From Onthophagus taurus (lineage: Eukaryota; Arthropoda; Insecta; Coleoptera; Scarabaeidae), in assembly GCF_036711975.1 (NCBI RefSeq), contig NC_091971.1, positions 5,711,501-5,775,500 on the forward strand: 64,000 nt of DNA, in the 5' to 3' direction. Positions 12,008 through 24,800 of this stretch are shown here, one piece after another. A program made the translations under genes and the position numbers. Under the pieces are notes generated by a model. That model did not search any database and was not told the origin of the DNA. It saw only the letters and a list, made by a program, of their open reading frames with translations. Positions within the stretch are counted from its first letter, which is position 1; every line of letters begins with the position of its first letter.

Positions 12008-12145
12008 TGGCCCTATCGAAGCTATAATTTGTTTATTTAAGACTTATTATAGTCATATTGAGGCCTAAATTAAATTTAAATCTCTATTTTGGTCACTTGT
12101 TAACTGAAAATTGGTTAAGGAGTATTACCCAAATAGAGAACAGCT
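12008..12145 (+). ncRNA. Second copy of the H/ACA snoRNA candidate, downstream of RpS4
   Basis: This copy is closely similar to 11625-11763 along its whole length. The basal stem of the 3' hairpin is better paired here (CTCTATTT with AAATAGAG), and the pocket strands CACTTG and GGAGTATT are unchanged. ACA is at 12140-12142, followed by three nt. It starts 73 bp past the RpS4 stop codon. A TTTTGCAG acceptor-like site lies near 12254, but no good donor was seen before the snoRNA, so its host transcript is unclear. Confidence 0.6.
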
Positions 12146-13310
12146 TCATTTCATTTTTTTGTAATAAATTTTAATTTTGTATTTGGTAGTTAATCAAGGT
12201 ATTTTGCCTTATTTGGATTTATTCATTATTTTTTGTTGTTTTTTTTTTGCAGGAGAATAAATTAAAGGAACTTGTATTTATAAGAACACACTGAATATTA
12301 TTATTTACCTTACAATTCAATTAATGATCCTGCTGCAATTATTTATGAGAATTAAGATCCAAAAACGGATTTATCATTACAAGAAGTCTGAAATTACTTA
12401 TTAGAGACCCATATATTCCAGGAATCAAGAAAATATCTGATATAACCCAAGGTTTTTATATAAGAGGTACCACAGAATAACTGTTGGTTGTTCTGTGGGC
12501 ATACTACGCATTACGTCATTGGTAGAAAATAATACCAGGAAATAATTAAAATTTTTAAAATAATGTAACTGAATTACTTTAATGTGGTATATAATTAATT
12601 GCTGTAGGAAAACAGAAAATAATTCAACTTAATTTTTGATAAAAATTTACTTATCAATCTTATCATAGAATAATCGACTTAAACTAAAGTAGTAAATTGA
12701 TTTATGTTAATACTAGTGAAGACACTTCAACTCTCACTAAACATGGCCTGAGGTTGCGCGCGCAATCGCCGCCACTTACGTCACGAAACACTTCCGCTCT
12801 TGCCCCTCGCCCTCAAACTAAATATTGCAGCATAGAAACCTAGACAACCTCTTATATAAAAACGTTGGATATAACCGGGATATATTTCAGGCTCAAAAAT
12901 GATGTATAGATAAAAACGCTGCATAATACAAAAATATTACCCCCAAAGTTAAATTCAAAAACTATTTACTTAATCAGGCTTGCAGAAATTGTGTGATGAC
13001 TGATTTTGTAGACAACCTTTCTGTTTCTTACCTCACTGATAAGATCAGGGACCTTATACATAATTAAAATAGTAATCGCTTGCGGCCGAGGCTTATATTA
13101 ATCTAAAACTGGTTATTATGTCGTAGCACCTTGTCCACAAGTGACCTTGACTTCATCAGGCAATTGTTGATTTTTAGACTAATTAAGCCAAGGTCTATTT
13201 GGCATAGCGCAACGATCATAACATTTTTTTACTTGAAATCCCAATAAACAAAATTAACCTTACCTAACATTTTTTCACGATTTTATTAACATTTGAAAAA
13301 AAAAACTAAC
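12146..13310. other. Intergenic, no gene seen
   Basis: AT-rich DNA with a short GC-rich patch near 12740-12820 that includes a TACGTCAC half-CRE and reads like a weak promoter. Near 13080 the word TCGCTTGCGGCCGAGG matches an inverted repeat found at 61.65-61.72 kb. Near 13240-13280 there is a decayed unit of the tandem repeat that continues at 14.4 kb. Confidence 0.35.
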
Positions 13311-13998
13311 TAAAGCTAAATTTCCACATGCATAGATTACTGGCGCCAGTAAGAAGACAGTTTAGTGGCGCCAGAAGTTGTTTCCAAATAAATGTGATAA
13401 TCGTGTACTGCCACTGGAATAGAAAAGGCGTCAAGTGATGTACTTCGTGCTGGCATAAATGTGATAATGCAATTGTACTCCTTGGAACTCCACATGTTAT
13501 TAACAAAAAAAAAAACGAAAATAGCTGCTGAATTCGATCGTGGATTGCACATAGAAATTACCTAGGTGCATCAAGTACTTTAATTAGAGAACTATGTCAT
13601 GAATACATATTATGTCATAATTATACACATCGTCAGCTGATGCTCCACTTCTGCACGAATTTAAAACTTTGTGATATTCACTTGTATAGGTACGCATTGC
13701 GTATACTTCATATTTTTGCCTTGTTGTCTCAATTATCCTTCTTAAGGCTTCATTTCTAGCAGTTCGGTTCTATGTTCTGGAATTTTATGATTCCACAAAC
13801 ACGGGTATTCTCCATATGTTGCATATGCAGTTGCTCGTTTTCTTTACAAATATTACTATAGACGCCAAAAATTAGAAAAAGTAACTTTATTGGCGGTATG
13901 ATTACTGGAGCCAGTTTATTGGTGCCAATAGATTTTTACTATTTCCACATGCAACTTAACTCACGCCAGTAATCCATGCATGTGGAAACTTAATTTTA
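13311..13998. mobile_element. MITE-like element with about 30-bp terminal inverted repeats
   Basis: The left end near 13320 reads TTTCCACATGCATAGATTAC and the right end near 13990 carries the reverse complement of nearly the same sequence, followed inward by CTGGCG. Internal copies of CTGGCGCCAGT and TTCCACATGCA suggest degenerate subterminal repeats. There is no coding capacity. Remains of one tandem repeat family lie on both sides, so it appears to have inserted into that array. Confidence 0.55.
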
Positions 13999-14899
13999 CT
14001 CAACATTCTTTTTCATCTCAGATGATGGACATTTCTAAAGAAAAGATAATTGACATTACAAAAGAAATCTGCACACTATAATAATAACAATTTATTGTTT
14101 CCCAGAAGGTTCAATCTGTCTGTAGCATTCTCCCAAGATTTTACAATACCCTCTACCTTCCACCCTCTACTCAAAACACAACACTCGCTTACCCGCCTCC
14201 ACCCTCACCTTATTTCTCCCTGACATATTCTGATATATCCCAGAGTCTCCCCAAGTCTCCCTAGGCAATCCCAATACCCATCTTCAGTACCTGGTCTGCA
14301 CATCCTCTAAGAGCCCTTGCTCCTTCCATCCCCACATCTCTACCCCATACATCATTACGCTTTTATCAAGCTCTTCATGCTATGTTTAACTGCTATTACT
14401 AAAGAAAACTTCATGGTATAATTAATGTTTGTAAACAAAACTAACCTTACCTAACATTCCTTCACGCTATAATTGATATTACAAAAGAAAACTTCACGCT
14501 ATAATTAATGTTTGTAAACAGAACTTACCTTACCTAACATTCCTTCACGCTATAATTGACATTACAAAAGAAAACTTCACGCTATAATTGCCATTACTAA
14601 TTACTAAAGAAAACTTCACGTTATAATTAATGTTTGTAAACAAAACTTACCTTACCTAACATTCCTTCACGCTATAATTGATATTACAAAAGAAAACTTC
14701 ACGCTATAATTGCCATTACTAATTACTAAAGAAAACTTTACGCTATAATTAATGTTTGTAAACAAAACTTACCTTACTTAACATTCCTTCACGCTATAAT
14801 TGCCATTACTAATTATTAAAGAAAACTTCACGCTATAATTAATGTTTGTAAACAAAACTAACCTTACCTAACATTCCTTCACATATAATTGACATTTCA
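13999..14899. repeat. Tandem repeat array (about 85-125 bp unit) interrupted by a LINE
   Basis: Units contain TTCACGCTATAATTAATG, GTAAACAAAACTTACC and TTACCTAACATTCC. The word TAATGTTTGTAAACA occurs five times between 14420 and 14860, spaced about 85 to 125 bp. A more decayed unit lies at 13998-14080, and a LINE fragment (14080-14380) sits between it and the main array. Short internal words (AAAGAAAACTTCACG, CTATAATTG) show the unit itself grew from smaller repeats. Confidence 0.75.
14080..14380 (-). mobile_element. Non-LTR retrotransposon (LINE) 3' fragment
   Basis: On the minus strand, translation gives pieces such as MYGVEMWGWKEQ, RWVLGLPRETWG and VRVEAGKRVLCFE. These match the region near the C-terminus of insect LINE ORF2 proteins of the R1/Jockey/I group. 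Stops interrupt the frame. The 3' end is marked by an AATAAATTGTTATTATT-type tail near 14080. The same tail and family recur at 47.66 kb. Clade is not certain. Confidence 0.65.
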
Positions 14900-16495
14900 A
14901 AGGAAATCTATAAAGTTAAGAATAGAAGATGTAGAAGATTGTCGATAAGAAATGAATCAAAATATTAATTCTCAATCGTACATTTCAATCCTTTTTCGTT
15001 ATCTCAAACTGCTATAAATCCCATCGACATAAAACTTACGTATTAGTAAATTTTATGACTAAGGATAATGTTCATCACTTTTACTATTTTAAACAATGAT
15101 AAATGTAACAACAATAAATGATATGTATAAAACTAAATAAAACAACAATTTAGTTCCAAAGAGAATTTTTTTTCATCATTTTTATTTATTAAATCAATAC
15201 AATATACATCTTCCAGCGATATCAATAAAAAAAAGATAAAGATGTAATGTATACATGCTTTTTCATACATTTAAATACCGTTGAAATTTATTTCACCGTG
15301 TTGAATATACTCGATTAGTGAATGAGTTAATTAGCTTTTATTTTTTTTTGCAGTAAACATCTCCGCCGAACAACCTCTTTTCATCCCCTTTAACTCTTTA
15401 TTTATTTTTTTTTTTTTCGATTATAAAAAAGAAAATTAAATCCGAAACAATCAAAGCCTGGTAACCATTGATATTTATTTATTTAATTAATAAAAAAAGT
15501 AATTTTATAAACCACGCGAAAAAAGAAAACTTAAAGATTAATAGATAAAAAATGAAACTAACTTATAAATTAATAAAAAAAGCGTGGTTTTTAATATGGT
15601 TTTTCGGTTGTTGTAAAAAGTGGTTGTTTAAGCAGATAGAACAACAGTGCGCGGCGCTAAGCTACAATAATTATTGTTTATGTATTTTTTTTTGAGTTTT
15701 TAATTAACTAAAACGTAAAATGTGTTGTTGGTTACAATAGCCTTTTTTTTTAAACAGGTTAATATTTTTTAGCTTCTTCACACAGCCCAGCCCTTGAAAT
15801 ATAGTCCCAAATATACACATTTAACTATATCCTAATATCACTTCAGAAAATGTGTCGCCATTCTTAAAGATATTATTTATTAAAAAATAATATAAAGATA
15901 TTATTAGAGTATATAAAAACGTTAAGCAAAAGATAATGAAGGAAACTTAATAACTTTAATAACATCAATGAATTACTTTTTTCTTCCAATAATAACATAA
16001 TAAAAACTTGTATGTAAAATAGTAAACTAGCTAAAGGATTTAATTAATTAGGATTAATATTAATAAAGAAGTCGGTTTATTTCGATATTATTTTTTTAAG
16101 CAATCACCCTGTATGCGCAACTTTTTTTCTTCAATTATTGCGTTGAAAAAAAATTGAAAAATCACACCACATTTAGAAAGTTTTTTTTTGTTTTCGTAAA
16201 AACTCTTATTATCTACCAATAACAGACAGAGTTACTTCAGAAAAAAAGATTTTTGCTTTAAGTACACATTGTATTATAACTTTTTTAACATTTTTATCAT
16301 TAAAAACCGACATTATAAGCTGCCTTCCTAAATAAAGGAAGTTTTAAAATCTTAAAAGAAACAAATCCCAACAAAAAGGTTCATTTTTTATACGATTTTT
16401 TTCATCTTTTTTTCTTTTCATTCCTTCAAAGATTGCTTTTTTTTTTTAATTGTTTCAATTTCTCGCTTTTTCTCAACAACCAAAAAAAATCTTTT
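14900..16495. other. AT-rich 3' flank of CCDC6
   Basis: No gene was seen. The right part, directly downstream of the minus-strand CCDC6 stop at 16496, is rich in T runs and probably contains the 3' UTR. TTTATT words (AATAAA on the minus strand) occur, but none could be chosen as the polyadenylation signal. Confidence 0.4.
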
Positions 16496-19400
16496 TTACT
16501 CTTTTACAACTGATGTATCCATGGGACTAGCCGGTTGCGGGGCTGGATTAGCAGGTTTTATGAAACGATCTCCCCCGCTTCTTCTTGCCCCCGCGTTTGA
16601 AACCGGGGGACTGCTTGACCCCAGTGGTTGTAAAGATGGAATCGCTGAAGGAGGTTGCATTTGACCACAAGCAACGCAACGATTTCCGGTTACAATTAAT
16701 GAATCTCTTGGGGAAGGTGCTTGTAAATTCAAACCTAAATAATAAATAATGATTAATAAGGCACTGATAGCCTAAAAAGAGAGAGGCAGGAATTAGAGAA
16801 ACTAAGAACACAGTCGGACACGAGGAAATTTTACCAGAATGATATAATAAACCTATGATTATAATGAGCAATGACTAAGGGTGACGAATTCTCATGGAGC
16901 AAGGCGAAATACTGAAAAGATGTAGATTGTTATGAACAAAAACTGGAAACAAAACAAGCAGAACAAAGTCTGATCCCCTTGAGTTTTCTGATTTGGATCA
17001 TATTATTGAGAATTTGGCCTGACTAACTATTTCTGCAATACCAGGGGCATTGACAATACTCCTTTACAATTTGTCTTGGTATCGTTGCTCTACTCCTAAA
17101 ATGTTCTTACTGCCACAATTCCATAGCTGGATGCTATACAGGTGTTTCTGTAAGTCGTGGTAGGTATTATTTTAATCACAAATACTAGTGTAAAAATGAT
17201 GTCGATCCCTGTAAAAACTTTTGGTCTAAAGTGTCTAAACTCAAAAATGGTTAAGATATGGGCCTTAAAAGTCTTGTCAACGCAACGGCAAAATGATATT
17301 GTAAAAAAATCCGAAACGCAGACAACCTGATAGAAAACATTTCTAAAAGTATGTAAATAATGAGAATTAGAGTACTGTTGATATAAGAAGATGTTGGATA
17401 ATAACCTGACATATTGCTTTTCTTGCATTTTCTTGCTATTTACTTATTTCTTAATTAATGACGATATTTCAAAAACGAGGTTGTATCTTTTTTCGAATAA
17501 CTCTAAAACGATACGTCTAATCAAAAATCTCTAAGAGTGAGAATAATTTTATAAAGAAATAGGCTTTTAGAATCCGTTGAAAAATTTAAGGATTTATGAC
17601 ATAATACAAAAGTTTTAAGAAAATAACCTTTGTGAACACCTGTATAACATTGTGTGGTTGCATATTTTCAAAAGTGATCTTAAACGATTTCTCATAATGT
17701 ACTGTTTGCCAAATTTTAGCTTTCTAAAACAAACCATATTGAAAATGTTTAAACATTTCTTAACTTTGAACGCCCATATCTTAGCCATTTATGGGTGTAG
17801 ACTAAACATTTTTACACGAATCGTCATCATTTTTACTCTAGAATTTATGATTAAAATTATGCCACGACTTACAGAAACACCCTGTATATATGACCCCTGA
17901 TGATGACAATATTTATCTATGCCATAATTATTAGAACGAAGAGACGATGCGCTCCGGAAATGAACTTTATAAGGACTCATCTGATGAAGATTTATTGAAT
18001 ACAGATAAAACAATATGAAGCTGGCCAAAATAAGAACATTAATAATGATCCTTGTAATATTAGTAAATATAGTAAGATATCAGTAAGACAAGAAATAACA
18101 GAACGATGACAAAATATAACTTGAAGAATTGAATGGAGATGAAAAATAAATGTATACATTGAAAGGAATATATCCGAAATAAGCGCGTTGTGTGTATAAT
18201 ATCTAATTTCAGCAGTAATGTAATAGTATATTAAAAAACAAGTTTCGTAAGACACGCTTGAAATGCACAAATTCAATTTGAAAAACGAGTGGCGAAGAAA
18301 CGTGGCGAAATTAAGTCTTATGAAACGTATTTTTTTGTAATTCGCGTTTTTATGTAGAGAAATAGGTATGTAGCAGTTGGTAACACCGTAACACTTAAAA
18401 ATAGAAATTTGAATTGACAATTAGAAATTGTCAAAACACAAAATGTATTCACCTAAAAAAAATTTTTCATATACACCTCCCGAAATAAGAGAAATTGCTC
18501 AGAGTTCAATGTCTTCATCATTGTGGACCTTGTATTCGATGCTAAGAACGTGTTCAAACATCCAAAGACAAAAATTGTCACATTGACAACTAGAAAAATT
18601 AATGACACAATGTCACCAACTTGAACTGGTTCCATAAAATGTTACTAAAATCTCAGTCTCATTACAGCACCTGTTTGAGTTTGTTATAGCTTTCATTACC
18701 GTCGCGAATTACAAAAAACAATTAACGTATGTCCAATAACTGTAACATTACCTCCCAATAACTATAATAAGTCCAATGTCTGTCCTTTTTGCAATAAATA
18801 ATTAAAAATGTAATTGGTGCTTTCAGTATCATCTACAAAATCAGATAAGTTACTGCATTCATGTAAAATGAGCACAGGAATAATGTAAGAAACGCCTTTT
18901 TGTTATATTACTATTTTTTTAACTCAAAACTGTTATCCAAAACAAAGCGTTTGTCGACCTATGTATGTTTATGTGAAGTTTTTGTGCTAATTTTAAAAGA
19001 TCGACTGTTAAAGTCCTGCTACAAAAATTTGACACCCTGTATATATTATTCTAATATGTTATTCTGTAGTATTGTGTACCGTACAAGACAAATTTAATGT
19101 TTAATTTCAAATGTTAAAATTGTCAAATGTCAAATTTTTATTTTGATATCTTGGAAATCTTAAAAAAATAATCAAAAAGCTAAATGTCTTATTTCATACA
19201 TTGAAAATACTTTCTGTTTTGGAAAATACCGATATCAAAAATTCATTCAAATTCGTCAGTAATTTTATCAATAGAAAGGATCGCGAGAGACATTTAATAC
19301 AGCTAGTGAACAACAGATGGCGCTAGTGCGAAATGGGACATTTAAATTACACGAATTAATACTCCGCGCGGGTGTATTGAAAAGTTAATAAATATCAGCT

Positions 19401-20768
19401 ATAGATGGCAGTACTTAAAATATACAACTAGCGCCATCATAAAAGAAATATAAAATAAAAATAATCAACTTAACCTATAAAAAGTTAAAAAAAATTTTTT
19501 TTACCTGGACTTAATGGTCTACTTTGACTTGGTGATGGATTATATGGAACTGGCGAAACGGTATGTTGTCTAACCCCCAAAACTTGTTCGTTATAATGTC
19601 TCTCTTCTTCCATTTCTAAAGAACTCTCGCTTTCGGACAAATGTCTACACAAAGCCTCCCGTCTCTCAACCTCCAATTGCAACTTTCGTTGCAATCTCAA
19701 ATTTTCCTCGCGAATACAACGTTCCTCTTGCGCGTATTTTTGCATTTTTTGCGTATGCTCCTGTTGACTTAACGCTAAAGTTTGACGTAATCGAGCCACT
19801 TCCGATCTCAAAGTTTGAATGTGAGTGCTCAAATTGCTGGCGGTATCCCCATTGTTGATGTCGCGTGGACTTGCAGGATCGGAAACCGGCTGATCAAGTT
19901 TAATTTGAAGCGTGCGTTTCTCCGCTTCAAGTTTATCCATACGTTTCCAAAGTTTATTAACAAGCGCCTCTTGTTCTTGTTCGAGCGTATTTTCCAATTC
20001 AACTTTTTCACGTCGAAGTTGTTCCAAATTACTTTGTTTTGCGAGAATTTCCGCTTCTAATTTTTCAATTTTTCTCATGAGGCGATTTACGAGACACTCT
20101 TGTTCTTGTTCCAACGTTTGCTCTAAACGACACTTTTCTTGACGGAGTTGAGTTAGCTTTCGGGACAGATCATTCGTAAGGCACTCTTCTTCGCGTTCGT
20201 AATGGTGCGCAAGTGATTCTTTTTCTTTTTTGAGTGCTTGAATTTTTTTTAATAATGTGTTTGAAATGTATTCCTCTTCTTGTTCAGCTTTTGCTTGCTA
20301 AATTTATATAAAAAAAATGAGTGATTAAAAAAAAATATGACGAAAATTAATTTTTTGATAAGAATTTTTGATTAAGTAACTTTTCGGATTCCAAGTTAAT
20401 TATTATCAAATCTATTTGTAACGGGAGATATAAATGAGTAATTTTTAGTTTTAATTGATTAAGATTGATAAAAGAATTTTATTTAAACTCGAACAATTCG
20501 AGGAAATAATAAACAATGATGACTAATTCTTGAGATTAAGACAAAAACTTACGATTATAACTGAAGCTTGTCTAAGACCCCTATTCTCTTCTTGTAACGC
20601 TTTAACTCTAAGCTTGTACGTTTCCAATTCGACTTTGAGGACTCGATTTTGTTGTTGGAGGCTTTCGATTCTTTTTTGGAGTTGCTCCCGGGTTACAGGA
20701 CTCGGTGGCATCATGATGGGGCCTCCATCGATGCTGCTCGAATCTGATTCACTAGCAGAATCTGCCAT
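16496..20768 (-). CDS. Ccdc6: Coiled-coil domain-containing protein 6 (CCDC6) homologue
   Basis: Three coding exons: 20768-20553, 20297-19505 and 16734-16496, giving 415 residues. The start MADSASESD equals that of human CCDC6; an in-frame ATG six bases upstream (20774) is the alternative. Residues of about 25-310 form a long coiled coil with family blocks: QENKVL-type heptads, [56 protein letters not shown] and [26 protein letters not shown]. After SRPLSPG the protein is proline- and serine-rich and much shorter than in mammals. The family is cytosolic or nuclear; in mammals it is linked to DNA-damage checkpoint control and is known from the RET-PTC1 fusion. Intron 2 (2.8 kb) contains a foldback element. 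Family call very secure, function here inferred. Confidence 0.93.
17139..17884. mobile_element. Foldback/MITE element with long terminal inverted repeats in CCDC6 intron 2
   Basis: The left end begins CAGGTGTTTCTGTAAGTCG and the right end is the reverse complement of CAGGGTGTTTCTGTAAGTCG. TA lies directly outside both ends (17137-17138, 17885-17886), as for Tc1/mariner-type insertions. Inverted similarity extends at least 130-150 bp inward, including AAAAATGATG and TAAGATATGGGC blocks. No transposase was recognised, so it is non-autonomous. Confidence 0.75.
17885..19504. other. Remaining CCDC6 intron 2 sequence
   Basis: AT-rich intron DNA. A stray CACCCTGTATATATT end near 19030 looks like the remnant of another CAGGGTG-ended element. 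A long open frame at 17992-18420 (minus) is hydrophobic, low-complexity and without recognised domain, so it is not called. A CpG-bearing patch lies near 19255-19380. Confidence 0.35.
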
Positions 20769-21826
20769 ATTCATTGATAAAAAGTACTTTTTACTATTTC
20801 ACTTTTACGGATGGATTCAGCAAATGGATTCGGAAACTTCGCGTATACGAAAAGTTTTTAGGGGCGGTCGAGGAGCCTTTTTGAGGTGGATTTGGAGGTT
20901 TTTTAAAAGCGGGCGTTTTTGAGTTGGGTTATTTCGAAAAATATCGCTCGTTTAGTTTAAGTTTTCGTTGGAATCTGCGAACGATTTGTTCATTTACAAT
21001 GGATTATCACCCCACTTCGGTTCAACCGGTAAATGTCAAAAATTTACGTATGACATATAAGTTTAATTTTTTTCATAACCTATTTTAAGGTTAGTTTAAA
21101 TTAATATTTATTCACTTTTACATAATATTAACTAAATTTTAGGCGAGGAGCGATTAATTTTATTAAATATCCTATTTAAATGTAATGAAAGCGAAGTAAT
21201 TAAGATCTGATTAAGTTTTTCGCGATTGGTAGCACTGGAGATGTAAATATTTTTTGTTATAACCTTAATATTTATTATTTTTTTGACGTAGAATCAAAAC
21301 GGTTTTAATTAAATAATCAATTCCCCTTTAATAACGGAATAAACAACACCAAATCCCAATAACATAACCTAACTCTTTTTGAATTTCCCGCTTAATTCAA
21401 CTTATACATTTCTGATGATTTTATTTCTTGAAGTTGGCAACACTTTTTAATGAATTTCTCCTTAATCACTTTGACCTTTATTAATATCGCTTTTTCAATG
21501 AAATTTTAAACTGGATTAAATCAATTTGGATGTTTATATCTGTAAATTGAGTTAATAAAATTGATTTAATTTTAGGTTAGGTTTAGGATTTCTTTTAAGC
21601 TGATGATATAGTCAACGTAGCCAACTTAAAATAATAAAATGTAACTACACGTGGATTTATTATATTTATTACAATCAAAAGAATATACTTAATAATTCAA
21701 TAGTAACCGTAACAATACTAAGTTGAAATTAATTGGGTTAACAAGAGGATAAAAAGAGAATGTAATTTATAAAAATATACATTATACGACAAAAAAAAAC
21801 AAAATTATGAAAGAAAGAGTTGGGCT
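20769..21826. other. Intergenic: CCDC6 promoter side and SENP 3' flank
   Basis: The left 250 bp upstream of the CCDC6 start are GC-richer and probably hold its promoter and 5' UTR. The rest is AT-rich. The right end lies downstream of the SENP stop at 21827 and probably includes its 3' UTR. No other gene was seen. Confidence 0.4.
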
Positions 21827-24800
21827 TTACGAAATGTCCGATTTAAATTTTTTAACTTCTTGTCCATCATTATTTTTATGTCTTATAATTCTTTTAGCTT
21901 TTAAATATGATAAAGTATCCCTATTAGATGTTTTTTTCGCATCTGGAACGTCGGGTTTAACGTCGTTCGCCGCGATTGGAGTAGAAGAAAAATCCATATT
22001 CTCCAAGTTACTTTGTGAAGGTGAAATCGCGTCATCACAAGAAATCTCGGCGTTCTCAAAACTTTCATAGTCAGATGATTTAATTAAAACAGTCGATTCG
22101 GAAATATGATCTTCATCGTCGTTCTCATTCTCGTCGTGTTCTTCCTCCTCTTCCTCTTCGAGTTCATCCTCCAATCTAATGTTGGTTAATTTTCCGTTTA
22201 ACGTTGGTAATTGGATTTCGGGTAAAATCCCCGGATCTTTATTGTATTGAATCATTAATTGTTCGATTAATTTAGCTATGTCTTCGCGTTTTCGCGTCAC
22301 GGTCATTTCTTCAAACCACGTTTTTAACTCGCGAATTGGAAATTGATAACTTTTTATCGGAGTTTCAAAAAAACTTTCAACGTATTGTAATAAATATAAA
22401 CCGCAATCAGTAAAATTGGTTTGTTGAGGAACTTTTGGGCAACTACACTTTATATTGTCTTTATTAAATGTTTTTTCAATGTTCATTTTTGTGAGGTATT
22501 CACACGATAAATAATCTCGTAACGTTGCAACAACTCTTGATCGACTTGTTCCGGCCGCTAAAGAATCAAAAATTAATATGCATGGCCTAAAAGTTAATAA
22601 AAATAATAATTAGGTTATGATTAACAAGGGTTTTGGGGTTTTTACTGTTTTAAAGGTGGCACAACTCCTGATGGTTTGGGTTCTTCGATTTCTTCTTCAG
22701 ATTCTAATTCGCTCTCGTCGCCTTCAGCTTCATCTTTATCGCTTAATTCTCCGTCGCAAATTGGTGAGTCACCTTTTTCCATTTTGATTTGGGTGATTGT
22801 TACGTTCCCCATTGAAGATAATTTTTCTTAAATACAAAGAAATTAATAAAAAATTAATTAATTGATTATTTTAAATACTTTTTTGTTGCGATTTTTGCTT
22901 CGGTTCTAATTTATATGGTTTTCCGTCCATTGTATGACACCCTTCCATTCCAGGGAAACAAATTATGGCCAAAAACCAATGGCAGTTTTCGTTAATCGGG
23001 ATTATTATGAAATCTTTTTCGAAAATGTTTACATTTTTAGTCCAATTCTTTACACGGACGTGACGTTTTTGTGCCGCGGATAAATTCGCATCCATTTCCG
23101 CCGGATTCATTCTTCTAAAAACAAAAAATTTAATTTTTTTTATGTTAACAACACTGAAATTTTTCGCGCATGACATAAAACATAACCTAAAAAATATTTA
23201 AAGTTAATTAATTGGTAACATTGAATTTTGACACATTCATCAAGACCGAAATTACTTAAATTCTAATTTCTTTTTAAGCATAACCTCACATTATTTCAAA
23301 TTTAGTTTGTTACCAACGCATTTTTTTATGAATAGTGGTGGTAACACTGAATTTTGACATTTTAGTCAAAAAAAAAAATTAAAACTAAGAAAAATAAACC
23401 TTCACATAATTTTTTTATTAATCTAACCACCTTCAAAACATACCTAGTAGCTTTAAGCGGTTTTGTAGTAAGTCTTTTATAAAAGAAAGTAGAAAATATA
23501 TGAATTTTTTGCTGCTGCTCCTCTGGAAACTGCATCACAATATATTTTAAATAAAAATCGATGATAACATCATTTAAAAATTGATCTTGAGCTAAACATA
23601 AATAATCCTCAGTGTTTATGGATAAACCACCTTTTCCTTCTGGGGGATAAATCAATAATTGTTTAATTTCCGTAAATCTACAACAAAATAGTCAACTCAA
23701 ATATTATTTCTTTATATTAACCTCAAAATAAAACTTACGCTCCTATTGATGATGGCAAATTTTTCGAAATTTCTTTCGGACAAGTCTTCACTAAAATAGA
23801 ATTAGCCTCCTTTGCATTCAACTCCTCCATCGTTAACGGTGGTTTGCCATAAATTTGTTTAAAAACTACCTTAGCTTCGTCGCCAAAATGTTCGGGTAAA
23901 ATCGTGATTCTTTTAAACGCCTCTTGTTTTGAAATTGGATCGAAATAATACTCGGAACCTTTCTCCATTCCCAAAATGTTTCTAATTTGTGCCCCCATCA
24001 TCGGCGAGACGTAATAAAAAATAACTGGAAGCGCCTTTTGAAAGTTTGCTAATACTTTAACGATTTTCGATCGATCGATTTTAACCGTTTTTAATTCCGT
24101 TGGGTTTGCGGGATGGGGAACTTTCATTATCACCTCGTTGGAGCTTATTAAAATATTATTTTCAGCGGGTACGAACCTGTACGACCCGATTCTAATCGTC
24201 CTGCAGTAGATCGAAGTCGTTACACAAGTTGAGGGATCTTCGCGAACGTGATTTTTACTATTTTGATCTGTTAATTGGTATTCAGTTAATGATGGTTCTT
24301 TTCTACATATATCTTCTATTAAGGTGTGAGGTTCACTCAATTTTAAAGTTGTCTAAAAAAATTTAATCAAAAACTATTCAATTAAAATAAAAATCATTTA
24401 CCATTGCTTTGGACTCGTCTTCTTCTTCATCTGAGCTTAGGGTTAATATAATCGGTTCTTGTTCAACAAGTTTTGATTTTGAGCGAGTTTTTTTTATACC
24501 TCCGGCTGTACCTAAAGAAAAATTAGTTATAATTATAGTTAATTAGATTAAAAGCTTTAAATATAATTCTATATTAATAATTTTTAACATAACCTAACAT
24601 ATTCACTTTAATTTGACGTATTAAATTCTGTCAATTCGAATTTATTGATTTATGTTGGCATCCCTGATTAATTAAATTTCTGTCATATTAAAATAATAAA
24701 TAAGAAGTACAAAATAATAATCATAAATTTAAATTATATTATTAATGTAGACTCAATCAAAGTAGTAAATCATTACTTTATGTTATATTGTGTATATGGT

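Noticed and set aside
17992-18420. 142-codon hydrophobic frame in CCDC6 intron 2
   Set aside because: Low-complexity aromatic and leucine-rich translation typical of AT-rich DNA; no domain.
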